This document shows, in pieces, positions 29,173-36,305 of a DNA stretch of 64,000 nt. Position 1 is the stretch's first letter. The number at the start of each line of letters is the position of its first letter. A program made the translations under genes and the position numbers. The DNA is from an uncultured Eubacteriales bacterium. GTDB lineage: Bacteria > Bacillota > Clostridia > Oscillospirales > CAG-272. The DNA is taken from contig CAKRQU010000001.1 in the NCBI GenBank assembly GCA_934394585.1, positions 62,001 through 126,000 on the forward strand. The letters are read 5' to 3'. Under the pieces are notes generated by a model that did no database searches, was not told the origin of the DNA, and worked only from the letters and a program-made list of their open reading frames with translations.

Positions 29173-29949
29173 TTATTTTGTGCCTTCCACCGTGATGGTG
29201 CAGCGGTATTTTCCCGCCGAGAAGCCTATATATGTGTCATCGCCGTCTTTGCCGCTTTCATAAGGCCATTCCCATTTCAGTATCAGATTTACGGCACCGT
29301 CGCGCGAGATAAAAGCATCGCGCAGGAGATATTTTTCGCTTTCTTTGCCGAAAGCAAAGCTTATTTTCTTATTTTCGAGTGTATATTCTACAGGCGGCAA
29401 TCTGTCGCCCGAATCGTATTCGCAATCAATATAAATGCTGTATTTCAGCTTTCCGCCGCTCGTATTTATCACGGTGAAAGCATATTCGCCGCATGAACCG
29501 GGAGCAATGGCGTCTTTGCCGAAAAGCTCTGTTTCGCAGCTTGCCCGCCATACGCCGTCCTTGTCCTGCACGAGAAAAAGCGTATTTGCATTTTTCATTT
29601 TATAAAGGTAGAGAAGTGCGGCGGCGACGAGTATTATTACAATGAGTATGATCAATATTTTATTTTTCTTATTCGGGCAGAGCTTTCCTATATAATCCCC
29701 GCCGAGATAAAGCTTATTTTTGCGCAGGCTGAATGTGCCGTGCGCGCCTTTGTATATATCGCTTGTTTTTCCCGAACTGTCTTTTTCGCTTTTTTCGTAT
29801 ACGGCTATCACAGAGCCGTCGGGACTGTATATATGTTTTTCAAAAACCGAGCATACGATGCGCCATTCCTTGTCCTTTACGTGGATGGCGCCTTTGATTT
29901 TCTTTATGTTTTTCTGGTTTTCTTTGCAAAAATAAGGATTTATTTTCAT
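29173..29949 (-). CDS. Membrane protein with TasA-like external domain (operon protein 2)
   Basis: 258 residues; ATG 29949 preferred over an upstream TTG. Residues 1-95 are hydrophilic and cytoplasmic, with GTFSLRKNKLYLGGDYIGKLC. A single transmembrane helix follows (ILIILIVIILVAAALLYLY). The remaining 130 residues are external and beta-rich, including a PGSCGEYAFTVINTSGGKLKYSIYI stretch that reads like the pseudo-immunoglobulin strands of TasA/CalY proteins. No function is known; an anchor or assembly factor for the fibre is inferred. Confidence 0.6.
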   Translation of the reverse strand: MKINPYFCKENQKNIKKIKGAIHVKDKEWRIVCSVFEKHIYSPDGSVIAVYEKSEKDSSGKTSDIYKGAHGTFSLRKNKLYLGGDYIGKLCPNKKNKILIILIVIILVAAALLYLYKMKNANTLFLVQDKDGVWRASCETELFGKDAIAPGSCGEYAFTVINTSGGKLKYSIYIDCEYDSGDRLPPVEYTLENKKISFAFGKESEKYLLRDAFISRDGAVNLILKWEWPYESGKDGDDTYIGFSAGKYRCTITVEGTK

Positions 29950-29998
29950 TCGCGTCAATCCTTTTTTATTTTTTTAAAAAATTGCTTTTGAAGAAATA

Positions 29999-30045
29999 AT
30001 ACGCCCACTTATCGGAAACCGAGGTAGGCGACGAAGTGAGCGTAT
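29999..30045 (-). promoter_or_regulatory. Intercistronic hairpin 2 downstream of the TasA-like gene
   Basis: TACGC-CACTT pairs with AAGTG-GCGTA across about 23 bases. On the minus strand it is followed by ATTATTTCTTC, a weak U-tract, so it may act as a partial terminator. Confidence 0.5.
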
Positions 30046-30057
30046 ATCTGTCGTTTC

Positions 30058-30119
30058 ATGGGAAATCAAAAATTTAAATGCAGCGGAAAATTAAGATTTA
30101 AAATTTCTTGATTTCCCAT
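30058..30119 (-). promoter_or_regulatory. Intercistronic hairpin 1 (12-bp perfect outer stem)
   Basis: ATGGGAAATCAA (30058-30069) and TTGATTTCCCAT (30108-30119) are perfect complements, with further A/T pairing inside. No U-tract follows, so an mRNA-stabilising or processing role is more likely than termination. Confidence 0.6.
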
Positions 30120-30179
30120 AAATTCAAAAACATTCACGACATCTTTTGCCTTATATGTATGGCAGATATTTTATTGAAA

Positions 30180-30950
30180 TTATTTTTCGAGCTGTACTGC
30201 TGCGATTGTGAATTCGAAATCGATGCCTGTTTCGCCGACATAAGTGAAATTGTTGTCGTTCACATCTTTTTCTGCTGCGAGCCATCCGAGCACTGTGTCG
30301 AGCGTATCGGCGTCAGCATTAAGACCGGCGGGAACAGTGGAGTTTTCAAATTTCCATGCCCAGCTGAGAGTGTATTCGCCGTTTGCCTCGGGTGTTTCGC
30401 CTGCTTCCACTGTTTCGTTGATAGTATTGAGCTTTGTGGCTATATCATCGAGAGTGCCTGTTGCGAGAGGGGCAGCAGAGCCTTCCTTTGTCAGCGTCCA
30501 TACTACGGGAGTATAAGTATAGGTTTTGCTTGTGTCGTTTTTATCTGTCACTGTGAGATAAACGTCCTTTGTTGCCTCGAAATTTACTGTGAGTTTGGAT
30601 TTAACTTCGGCTGTGCCGTCGATTGTGAATGTGAGAGAGCCAGTTGTGCCGGGAGCTACGCGATTGCCCGCGTCGGAAGCTTTTACGGTAAGACCCGTGG
30701 TATCGGCTGTTACCTTGCTTGCGTCTGTGTCAAATTTATAGTTGCTTCCGAAAAGTTTCGAAGCATCGGCTGTTATTTTGTAGCCCCATTGTGCTACGCT
30801 TGCCGAGCCTGAGCCTTCATTTTTTGAGATATACTTTGCGAGTGTGATTCCGCCGACGGAAAGAAGTAATGCGAATGAAAGAAGGAGAAGAAGGAGCAGT
30901 ACCCATGATTTACTCTGTTTTCTCTTCTTTGCGTTTTCTGTCTGATTCAT
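30180..30950 (-). CDS. TasA/CalY-like SipW-dependent secreted protein, first gene of operon
   Basis: 256 residues. A basic start (MNQTENAKKRKQSK) leads into a long hydrophobic segment, SFALLLSVGGITLAKYISKN, then ASVAQWGYKITADASKLFG: the SipW-dependent signal type of clostridial TasA-like proteins. The mature part is rich in Thr, Ser, Ala and beta strands and resembles a fibre subunit. AGGAGG precedes the ATG. Its consensus promoter, and the strong hairpins between it and the rest of the operon, suggest that it is made in larger amounts than its neighbours. Confidence 0.78.
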   Translation of the reverse strand: MNQTENAKKRKQSKSWVLLLLLLLSFALLLSVGGITLAKYISKNEGSGSASVAQWGYKITADASKLFGSNYKFDTDASKVTADTTGLTVKASDAGNRVAPGTTGSLTFTIDGTAEVKSKLTVNFEATKDVYLTVTDKNDTSKTYTYTPVVWTLTKEGSAAPLATGTLDDIATKLNTINETVEAGETPEANGEYTLSWAWKFENSTVPAGLNADADTLDTVLGWLAAEKDVNDNNFTYVGETGIDFEFTIAAVQLEK

Positions 30951-31030
30951 TTCAATCTACCTCCTGAATGTTTATTTTTTGTTTTGAAATACACTATTTC
31001 GCTGCACAAATAATGTATCTGATGAGAGTA

Positions 31031-31060
31031 TTAAACGCGCATCTCATTTGTTGCGTTTAA
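31031..31060 (-). promoter_or_regulatory. Operator-like 8-bp inverted repeat at the operon start site
   Basis: TTAAACGC (31031-31038) and GCGTTTAA (31053-31060) are perfect inverted copies 14 bases apart. They begin immediately downstream of the -10 box and cover the expected start of transcription. Confidence 0.6.
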
Positions 31061-31064
31061 GTCA

Positions 31065-31093
31065 ATTATAAGGGAGCAGTCGAAAAATGTCAA
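31065..31093 (-). promoter_or_regulatory. Sigma-A promoter of the SipW-type operon
   Basis: TTGACA, a 17-base spacer, TATAAT on the minus strand: fully consensus. It leaves a 5' leader of about 107 bases before the first gene. Confidence 0.9.
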
Positions 31094-31594
31094 CAGTAAT
31101 TTTCGTCCAAAATCAAAGTTTGGAATATATAACCAATATGGGTGCAAATAAAGCCGAAAAATTGATAATGATTACCAAAAATTCGGGGGGGGGGGCATTT
31201 CTAATAATTATAATATTATATGATTTGCAAGCCGTATTTGGTGCTGCCTTTATATATAGAATGAATAAATGTGCATAATATACAAATACATGCGACTAAA
31301 ATCCGAAAAATCAATCATTTTTATATCATATTTTGCAGGATGAAAAATTATGATTTCAAATTTGCATTGTAATAATTCACAATAACGCTCATATAAAAAT
31401 TTATTGATTTTGTAAAGCGTATATGCAAAAAATACAGATGCATTGATATGAAACACGGAAAATTTCAAAGTAAATCGCAGTATACTTTTGTAGTCAAAAG
31501 GAAAAACCGTCGGGTTTTTGCCGGATTGTAAAATTCGGATGCAAAAAAATACCACTAATGCAATAATCAGTAATGATTTGCAAAAGAGCGCAAA
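31094..31594. other. AT-rich stretch without a supported gene; contains an 11-G tract
   Basis: About 500 bases between the SipW-type operon promoter and the terminator of the next gene. Eleven consecutive G residues lie at 31185-31195. A 115-codon open frame on the minus strand (31250-31597) starts with TTG inside a terminator hairpin and has no ribosome site; I do not accept it as a gene, though it could be a decayed membrane protein. Confidence 0.5.
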
Positions 31595-31627
31595 CAAAAA
31601 GGCACTGTAAAATGCCTTTACAGTGCC
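31595..31627 (-). terminator. Terminator of the small membrane protein gene
   Basis: Perfect 11-bp stem GGCACTGTAAA / TTTACAGTGCC, then TTTTTGTTTG on the minus strand. Confidence 0.88.
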
Positions 31628-31646
31628 GCGAAAGTATTTTTTGCTT

Positions 31647-32147
31647 TTACTTTTCGATTTTATGTACTCTGCTTTTTATTGCGAAAATGAACATCGGTCG
31701 TAATACGCCGAGAGTCAGCACGGTGAAAACCGTGAGGATAATGCCGTAATCTCCGATGGCGCTTTTATACAGTCTGTGCGCCGAAACGGCATCCGAGATA
31801 AACGTGATGAAAAGGGAAGCGAGCAGGATGATAAATATTTCCACGGGCATATCGGTATCGTAAAAGAAATACGCCGTGAGGCAAAATGCCGCAAAAGAGA
31901 AAAATCCCGATATTATGCCGCAGATTTCGCTCCCCGCCATTTTACCGAGCAGGTATTTATTGTAAAAAGGAATCCACGAGGAGGAGCCGCATCGGTATTG
32001 CAGATTTTCGCCTATCCTGCGGGCAGAGAGGCTTTCCAGAATATAGCTTGCCGTCGTATAAATTATGACCAGTATCAGAAAAACAAGCAAAAACATCACT
32101 ATAAAAGACATTATCCCGAGAAAAAGCAAAACGCTGATCCCACCCAT
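31647..32147 (-). CDS. Small polytopic membrane protein of unknown function
   Basis: 166 residues with four predicted helices: about 5-35, 78-95, 103-120 and 134-155. The segment SSSWIPFYNKYLLGKMAG between helices 1 and 2 resembles the WIPF.N.YLLGK loop of a small membrane family (DUF805/DUF5684-like) common in Clostridia, but I cannot name it with certainty. AGGGGCG precedes the ATG. It has its own promoter and terminator, so it is monocistronic. Confidence 0.65.
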   Translation of the reverse strand: MGGISVLLFLGIMSFIVMFLLVFLILVIIYTTASYILESLSARRIGENLQYRCGSSSWIPFYNKYLLGKMAGSEICGIISGFFSFAAFCLTAYFFYDTDMPVEIFIILLASLFITFISDAVSAHRLYKSAIGDYGIILTVFTVLTLGVLRPMFIFAIKSRVHKIEK

Positions 32148-32185
32148 GAAAATCGCCCCTGTATTTTTGAAATTTGTTTTTAATC

Positions 32186-32214
32186 ATTATATCATTTAAA
32201 CAGTAAAAAGTCAA
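32186..32214 (-). promoter_or_regulatory. Sigma-A promoter of the small membrane protein gene
   Basis: TTGACT, 17 bases, TATAAT on the minus strand; divergent from the trpX-type promoter 60 bases away. Confidence 0.85.
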
Positions 32215-32273
32215 CTTTGCCGTCTGCCGGAGCGGCGGAAAAATATTTTCTTTAAAAAATTTTCGTTTTTGTA

Positions 32274-32302
32274 TTGACAAATTGCGACACGGGGTATATA
32301 AT
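32274..32302 (+). promoter_or_regulatory. Sigma-A promoter of the TrpXYZ-type transporter operon
   Basis: TTGACA (32274-32279), a 17-base spacer and TATAAT (32297-32302). Expected start is near 32309, leaving a leader of about 230 bases. Confidence 0.9.
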
Positions 32303-32333
32303 GAACGCAAATAATTTGAAAGGGATTTTTCGT

Positions 32334-32405
32334 ATGAAACGTTGCTTCGATTTTGCATACGCATATTACTATTACTTTTACGATGAAAGTAATAGAATTT
32401 TGTGA
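32334..32405 (+). CDS. Tyr/Phe-rich leader peptide (attenuator)
   Basis: A 23-codon open frame about 25 bases after the expected transcription start, with AAAGGG nine bases upstream of the ATG. The peptide reads MKRCFDFAYAYYYYFYDESN plus RIL: six Tyr and three Phe, with a block YAYYYYFY at codons 9-16. The Tyr-codon block at 32361-32382 forms the 5' arm and loop of a perfect 10-bp hairpin, CTATTACTTT (32369-32378) with AAAGTAATAG (32386-32395). A terminator follows at 32466. This is the layout of a ribosome-mediated amino-acid attenuator; it implies that the downstream importer serves tyrosine and/or phenylalanine. The peptide itself probably has no other function. Confidence 0.75.
   Translation: MKRCFDFAYAYYYYFYDESNRIL
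32369..32395 (+). promoter_or_regulatory. Leader hairpin overlapping the Tyr codons
   Basis: Perfect 10-bp stem with a seven-base loop inside the leader peptide coding region. A ribosome stalled on the Tyr codons would keep it open; a moving ribosome would release it. Confidence 0.75.
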
Positions 32406-32465
32406 TGCAGTCTGATAACGAGTTTCAAAAACGGAAAATTTACCGCTTACGATAAAGAAACTTTT

Positions 32466-32499
32466 ACACACGGTGTCACAGCCGTGTGTTTATTTTTTT
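32466..32499 (+). terminator. Attenuator terminator before the trpX-type gene
   Basis: ACACACGG (32466-32473) pairs with CCGTGTGT (32482-32489), followed by TTATTTTTTT. It lies 42 bases before the start of the substrate-binding protein gene, so it must be bypassed for expression. A further pairing AGTTTC (about 32424) with GAAACT (about 32456) lies just upstream; an unambiguous antiterminator is not visible to me. Confidence 0.85.
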
Positions 32500-32541
32500 A
32501 CCGCAACATTTTTCAATTTATAAAAGAAAGGAAAAACAAAA

Positions 32542-33513
32542 ATGAAAACCAACGTCAAAAAAATCATTTCTCTCGCACTCGCCGCAGCAGTAATGCTTTG
32601 CTTAGTGCTTGCATTCTCCTCCTGCACAAAGAAAAAGGACAGCTATACCGTGGGTATATGCCAGCTCGTGCGCCATGAGGCGCTCGACGCAGCCACGAAG
32701 GGCTTCAAAGATGCCCTTGTAAAGGAACTCGGAGAAGAAAACGTCACATTCATCGAGCAGAATGCCGCAAACGACAGCACTGTATGTTCCACGATAATCA
32801 CGGGCTTTGTTTCCAAAAATGTGGATCTCATCATGGCAAATGCCACACCCGCTCTCCAGTCGGCTTACAATATCACGCAGACCATACCGATACTCGGCAC
32901 ATCCGTAACTGAATACGGCGTGGCTCTCGGTATAAAAGATTTCTCCGGCACGGTCGGCGGCAATGTTTCCGGTACATCGGATCTTGCTCCTCTCACGGAG
33001 CAGGCGGATATGATACTTGAATTTTTCCCCGAAGCAAAGAAAGTCGGTTTGCTTTACTGCTCTGCCGAGCCTAATTCCGAATATCAGGTAAAGGTAGTGG
33101 AAGATTACCTCACGGCAAAGGGAATTTCCTGCACACGTTATTCTTTCAGCGATTCAAACGATATTTCCGCCGTCACCACCACTGCGGCTATGCAGAGCGA
33201 TGTAATATATGTTCCCACGGACAATACGGCGGCTTCCTGCTCGGAAACGATAGGTAATATCGTGCGCGAACGCAAAGTTCCCGTTATCGCCGGTGAAAAG
33301 GGTATATGCCTCGGATGCGGCGTAGCCACGCTTTCCATCAGCTACTATGATCTCGGCTACAAAACCGGCGAAATGGCTGCAAAAATTCTCAGGGGCGAAG
33401 AAAATATCTCCGATATGCCCATAGAATATGCCCCTGCCACAAAGATGTACAATGCAGATATCTGCAAGGAACTCGGTATCACTGTTCCCGAGGGCTATAC
33501 TCCCATAAAATAA
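32542..33513 (+). CDS. trpX: ABC importer substrate-binding lipoprotein (TrpX/YtrF-type, ABC_sub_bind)
   Basis: 323 residues. A lipoprotein signal ends at LVLAFSSC with Cys28 lipidated. The mature part is a periplasmic-binding-protein type 1 fold of the PF04392 family: YTVGICQLVRHEALDAATKG, NVDLIMANATPALQSA, IPILGTSVTEYG, KKVGLLYCSAEPNSEYQ, DVIYVPTDNTAAS and VATLSISYYDLGYKTGEMA. Members of this family bind aromatic amino acids (TrpXYZ) among other ligands. The Tyr/Phe leader upstream points to tyrosine or phenylalanine here, so the symbol marks family, not proven substrate. Confidence 0.85.
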   Translation: MKTNVKKIISLALAAAVMLCLVLAFSSCTKKKDSYTVGICQLVRHEALDAATKGFKDALVKELGEENVTFIEQNAANDSTVCSTIITGFVSKNVDLIMANATPALQSAYNITQTIPILGTSVTEYGVALGIKDFSGTVGGNVSGTSDLAPLTEQADMILEFFPEAKKVGLLYCSAEPNSEYQVKVVEDYLTAKGISCTRYSFSDSNDISAVTTTAAMQSDVIYVPTDNTAASCSETIGNIVRERKVPVIAGEKGICLGCGVATLSISYYDLGYKTGEMAAKILRGEENISDMPIEYAPATKMYNADICKELGITVPEGYTPIK

Positions 33514-33540
33514 TCTCTCTCTGCAAAGAAAGGAAAAATC

Positions 33541-34443
33541 ATGGAATTTATCTCCGCCTTGCCGGGAACCATAGCTCTGGGTCTGATATGGGGCATAATG
33601 GCTGTCGGCGTATACATAACATATAAAATCCTCGACGTAGCCGATCTGACAGTAGACGGTTCCATCTGCACGGGTGCCGCCGTATGCACCATGCTCATGA
33701 TAAACGGCGCGCCCGCGTGGCTCGCTATGCTTGCGGCATTGATTTCGGGCATTCTCGCCGGAATGGTGACGGGCGCATTGCATATATATCTCGGCATACC
33801 CGCCATTCTTTCCGGTATACTCACACAGCTCGTGCTCTGGTCGGTAAATCTGAAAATATTGGGCAAAGCAAATCAGTCGCTGTCGGCGAGAAACTATAAA
33901 GTTTTGCTTTCGCAGATGGATATTGGAAAGGCTATAATAATACTCGTCGTATGCGCCGTGCTTCTTGTCGCCCTGCTTTATCTTTTCTTCGGCACGGAGC
34001 TGGGCGCGAGCATACGCGCCACGGGTATAAACCCCGCCATGAGCCGTGCGCAGGGTATACATACCGATGTGACAAAGCTGATAGGGCTGGCGCTTTCAAA
34101 CGGAATAGTGGCTTTTTCGGGTGCGCTTCTTTGCCAGTATGAAAGCTATGCCGATGTCGGCAGAGGACGCGGCGCCGTAGTCATCGGACTTGCCGCCGTC
34201 GTGATAGGCGAGGCGGTGATATCGAAACTGCCGCAGAATTTTGCCATTCGTCTTTTGGGCGTCATCGTCGGCGCATTGATATATCAGATAGTTTTCCAGA
34301 TAATAATACTGATGGGACTGGATGCGGATCTGCTGAAAATGTTTTCGGCTATCGTCGTCGCGGCATTCCTCGGAATACCTTATCTGAAAAACAAAGCAGC
34401 CGCGCGCCGCGGCAGTCGCAGGGAGGACAAAACGAATGCTTGA
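33541..34443 (+). CDS. trpY: ABC importer permease (TrpY-type)
   Basis: 300 residues, about eight helices, of the BPD_transp_2 family: GLIWGIMAVGVYITYKILDV near the start, then DLTVDGSICTGAAVC, and GTELGASIRATGINPAMSRAQ, the cytoplasmic loop that contacts the ATPase. AAAGGA precedes the ATG. It lies 27 bases after the binding-protein gene and overlaps the ATPase gene by eight bases. Confidence 0.9.
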   Translation: MEFISALPGTIALGLIWGIMAVGVYITYKILDVADLTVDGSICTGAAVCTMLMINGAPAWLAMLAALISGILAGMVTGALHIYLGIPAILSGILTQLVLWSVNLKILGKANQSLSARNYKVLLSQMDIGKAIIILVVCAVLLVALLYLFFGTELGASIRATGINPAMSRAQGIHTDVTKLIGLALSNGIVAFSGALLCQYESYADVGRGRGAVVIGLAAVVIGEAVISKLPQNFAIRLLGVIVGALIYQIVFQIIILMGLDADLLKMFSAIVVAAFLGIPYLKNKAAARRGSRREDKTNA

Positions 34444-35233
34444 ACTGAAGAATATAAAGAAAGTTTTTTATCCCGGCACGATAAATGAAAAAGTGGCTCT
34501 CGACAATCTCAATCTCACATTGGAGGACGGCGATTTTGTTACCGTGATCGGCGGAAACGGCGCGGGCAAAAGCACTATGCAGAATATAATATCGGGCGTT
34601 TATCGCCCCGATGGCGGGCGCATATTGCTCGACGGCATAGACGTCACTTTCCTGCCGGAGCACAAACGCGCAAAATATCTCGGGCGCGTTTTTCAGGACC
34701 CTTCCATGGGCACGGCGGCAGATATGCAGATAGAAGAAAATCTCGCTCTCGCATATCGTCGCGGAAAGCATCGCACTCTCCGCCCCGGCATAACGAAAAA
34801 GGAAAGGGAAGAATATCGCGTTCTTCTTACCGAATTGGGACTGGGACTGGAAACGCGCATGTCGGCAAAGGTCGGGCTGCTCTCGGGCGGACAGCGGCAG
34901 GCGCTTACGTTGCTTATGGCATCGCTTTCTTGCCCGAAATTACTCCTGCTTGATGAGCATACAGCCGCGCTCGATCCGAAAACCGCGACAAAGGTGCTGG
35001 AGCTGACAGACCGCATAGTAAAGGAAAATCATCTGACTACGCTGATGATTACGCACAATATGCGCGATGCCATAGCTTACGGAAACCGTCTCATCATGCT
35101 CCATGAGGGACGCATAATAATAGATGTTTCGGGCGAAGAAAAGAAAAATCTGACAGTAGAGGATTTGCTCATGCTTTTCAACAAGGCGAGCGGCACTGTT
35201 TTTGCAAATGACCGCGCAATCCTTTCGGAATAA
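34436..35233 (+). CDS. trpZ: ABC importer ATPase (TrpZ-type)
   Basis: 265 residues. Walker A GGNGAGKST, Q-loop RVFQDPSMGTAADM, signature LSGGQRQALTLLMA, Walker B LLLLDEHTAALDP and switch His in MITHNMRDAI are all present, so it should be active. It is the last gene of the attenuator-controlled operon, followed by a terminator. Confidence 0.92.
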   Translation: MLELKNIKKVFYPGTINEKVALDNLNLTLEDGDFVTVIGGNGAGKSTMQNIISGVYRPDGGRILLDGIDVTFLPEHKRAKYLGRVFQDPSMGTAADMQIEENLALAYRRGKHRTLRPGITKKEREEYRVLLTELGLGLETRMSAKVGLLSGGQRQALTLLMASLSCPKLLLLDEHTAALDPKTATKVLELTDRIVKENHLTTLMITHNMRDAIAYGNRLIMLHEGRIIIDVSGEEKKNLTVEDLLMLFNKASGTVFANDRAILSE

Positions 35234-35237
35234 ATAC

Positions 35238-35269
35238 AAAAACGGGAGATGACAGCATCTCCCGTTTTT
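35238..35269 (+). terminator. Terminator of the trpXYZ-type operon
   Basis: Perfect 14-bp stem AAAAACGGGAGATG / CATCTCCCGTTTTT with an ACAG loop. Confidence 0.92.
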
Positions 35270-35276
35270 GTATTTG

Positions 35277-36248
35277 CCCGTTTACTTTCAGAAAGGAAAC
35301 GCGGGGGGTACTTTTCACTGACGAAAAGTACCAAAAGGTTACTTTGTCCCCTATGGGGAAACGATCGCGCTTTTGAGTGACCAAAAGCGCGGCAAAAGTC
35401 ATCAAAGGAAGGCTCCTCGCCCTCCTTTGCAAACTACCTCGCACCCCGTCGAGTCAGCCGCAAAAAGTAATGCGCGGCAAGTAAGTGCTATAGATAGCAA
35501 AATAAAAAGCTTTTGTCTATCTCTCCGCATATCATCAGCCATACCGCGCGTGCGAACATAGCGCCCGCAAAAAGCGAGCAGATTCGACGGGGTGGGTGGT
35601 GCCACGCCATGGCTTTTGATACACATCCCGCTATAAGCTAAACTCCGACTACGCGAGCATGGCTTGATGGACATCGAGTCGGGGCGGCTAAAGCCAAAAT
35701 CTGAACAGGCAAAATCCCGTGTTAAGCGTGGGTCTGAACCATACTTCCGGCTTAGTCTGCGGTCGGACTGTTGGGGCAGTATGTTCGCACGAGTCGCCGC
35801 GAGGCGACAGAAGGTGTTTAAAAGAGGAATTGACACATACGCGCAGCGTGTGTGTCGGCGTCGCCGAGACAGGAGTTTCCTTCCTCTTTTTGACTTTTGG
35901 TATACTCCGTCTCGGCGACGCCGTTCAGAGGTGGCTCCGCCACCCTGAACCCTCCTCTTCGTCAGTGAAAAGTACGCCCCCCGTTTCCTTCGGAGAGGAA
36001 AGTATTTTCCCGCGCTTTTTGTCAGTAAAAAGCGCGACCTCGTCACGGGCGGCGGCGCCGCCCGCTCCCCCCCTCTTGGCAAAGAGTAATATTTTTTGCG
36101 CTTTTATAAAAAGCGCGCCCCGTCCTCCCTCGCGGGAGGAGAACAATCCCTCAGTCATGGCTACGCCATGCCAGCTCCCTTTGCACAATGGAGCCGAAGC
36201 AACGTGCTTCGCACATTGCTTAATTTCTTTGCACAAAGAAAAACAAAA
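35277..36248 (-). repeat. Dispersed palindromic element, copy F (core 35394-35898, inverted)
   Basis: Core of 505 bp, inverted relative to copy A. To its right, the usual GTAC hairpin is split by an insert of about 60 bases that brings two more palindromes, CTCGGCGACGCCG and GTTCAG-GGTGGCTCCGCCACC-CTGAAC. A long right arm (to about 36,248) shares GAAGCAACGTGCTTCGC, CACATTGCTTAATT and related stems with the left arm of copy C. It lies between the converging trpZ-type gene and the next ABC ATPase gene. Confidence 0.85.
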
Positions 36249-36285
36249 CACGGGCGGCAAATGCCGCCCGCTTTTTCTTTCACTA
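36249..36285 (-). terminator. Terminator of the second ABC importer operon
   Basis: CGGGCGGCA / TGCCGCCCG stem (36251-36270), then TGTTTTGTTTTTC on the minus strand. Confidence 0.82.
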
Positions 36286-36305
36286 TGTACAAAAATACCT
36301 TGCTC

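Noticed and set aside
31250..31597. 115-codon frame on the minus strand with hydrophobic segments
   Set aside because: It starts with TTG inside a terminator hairpin, has no ribosome site or promoter and lies in AT-rich DNA. A decayed gene is possible but not supported.
32303..32541. T-box riboswitch before the TrpXYZ-type genes
   Set aside because: No AGGGTGGNACCGCG-type T-box sequence or specifier-loop stem is present; the leader-peptide arrangement explains the region better.
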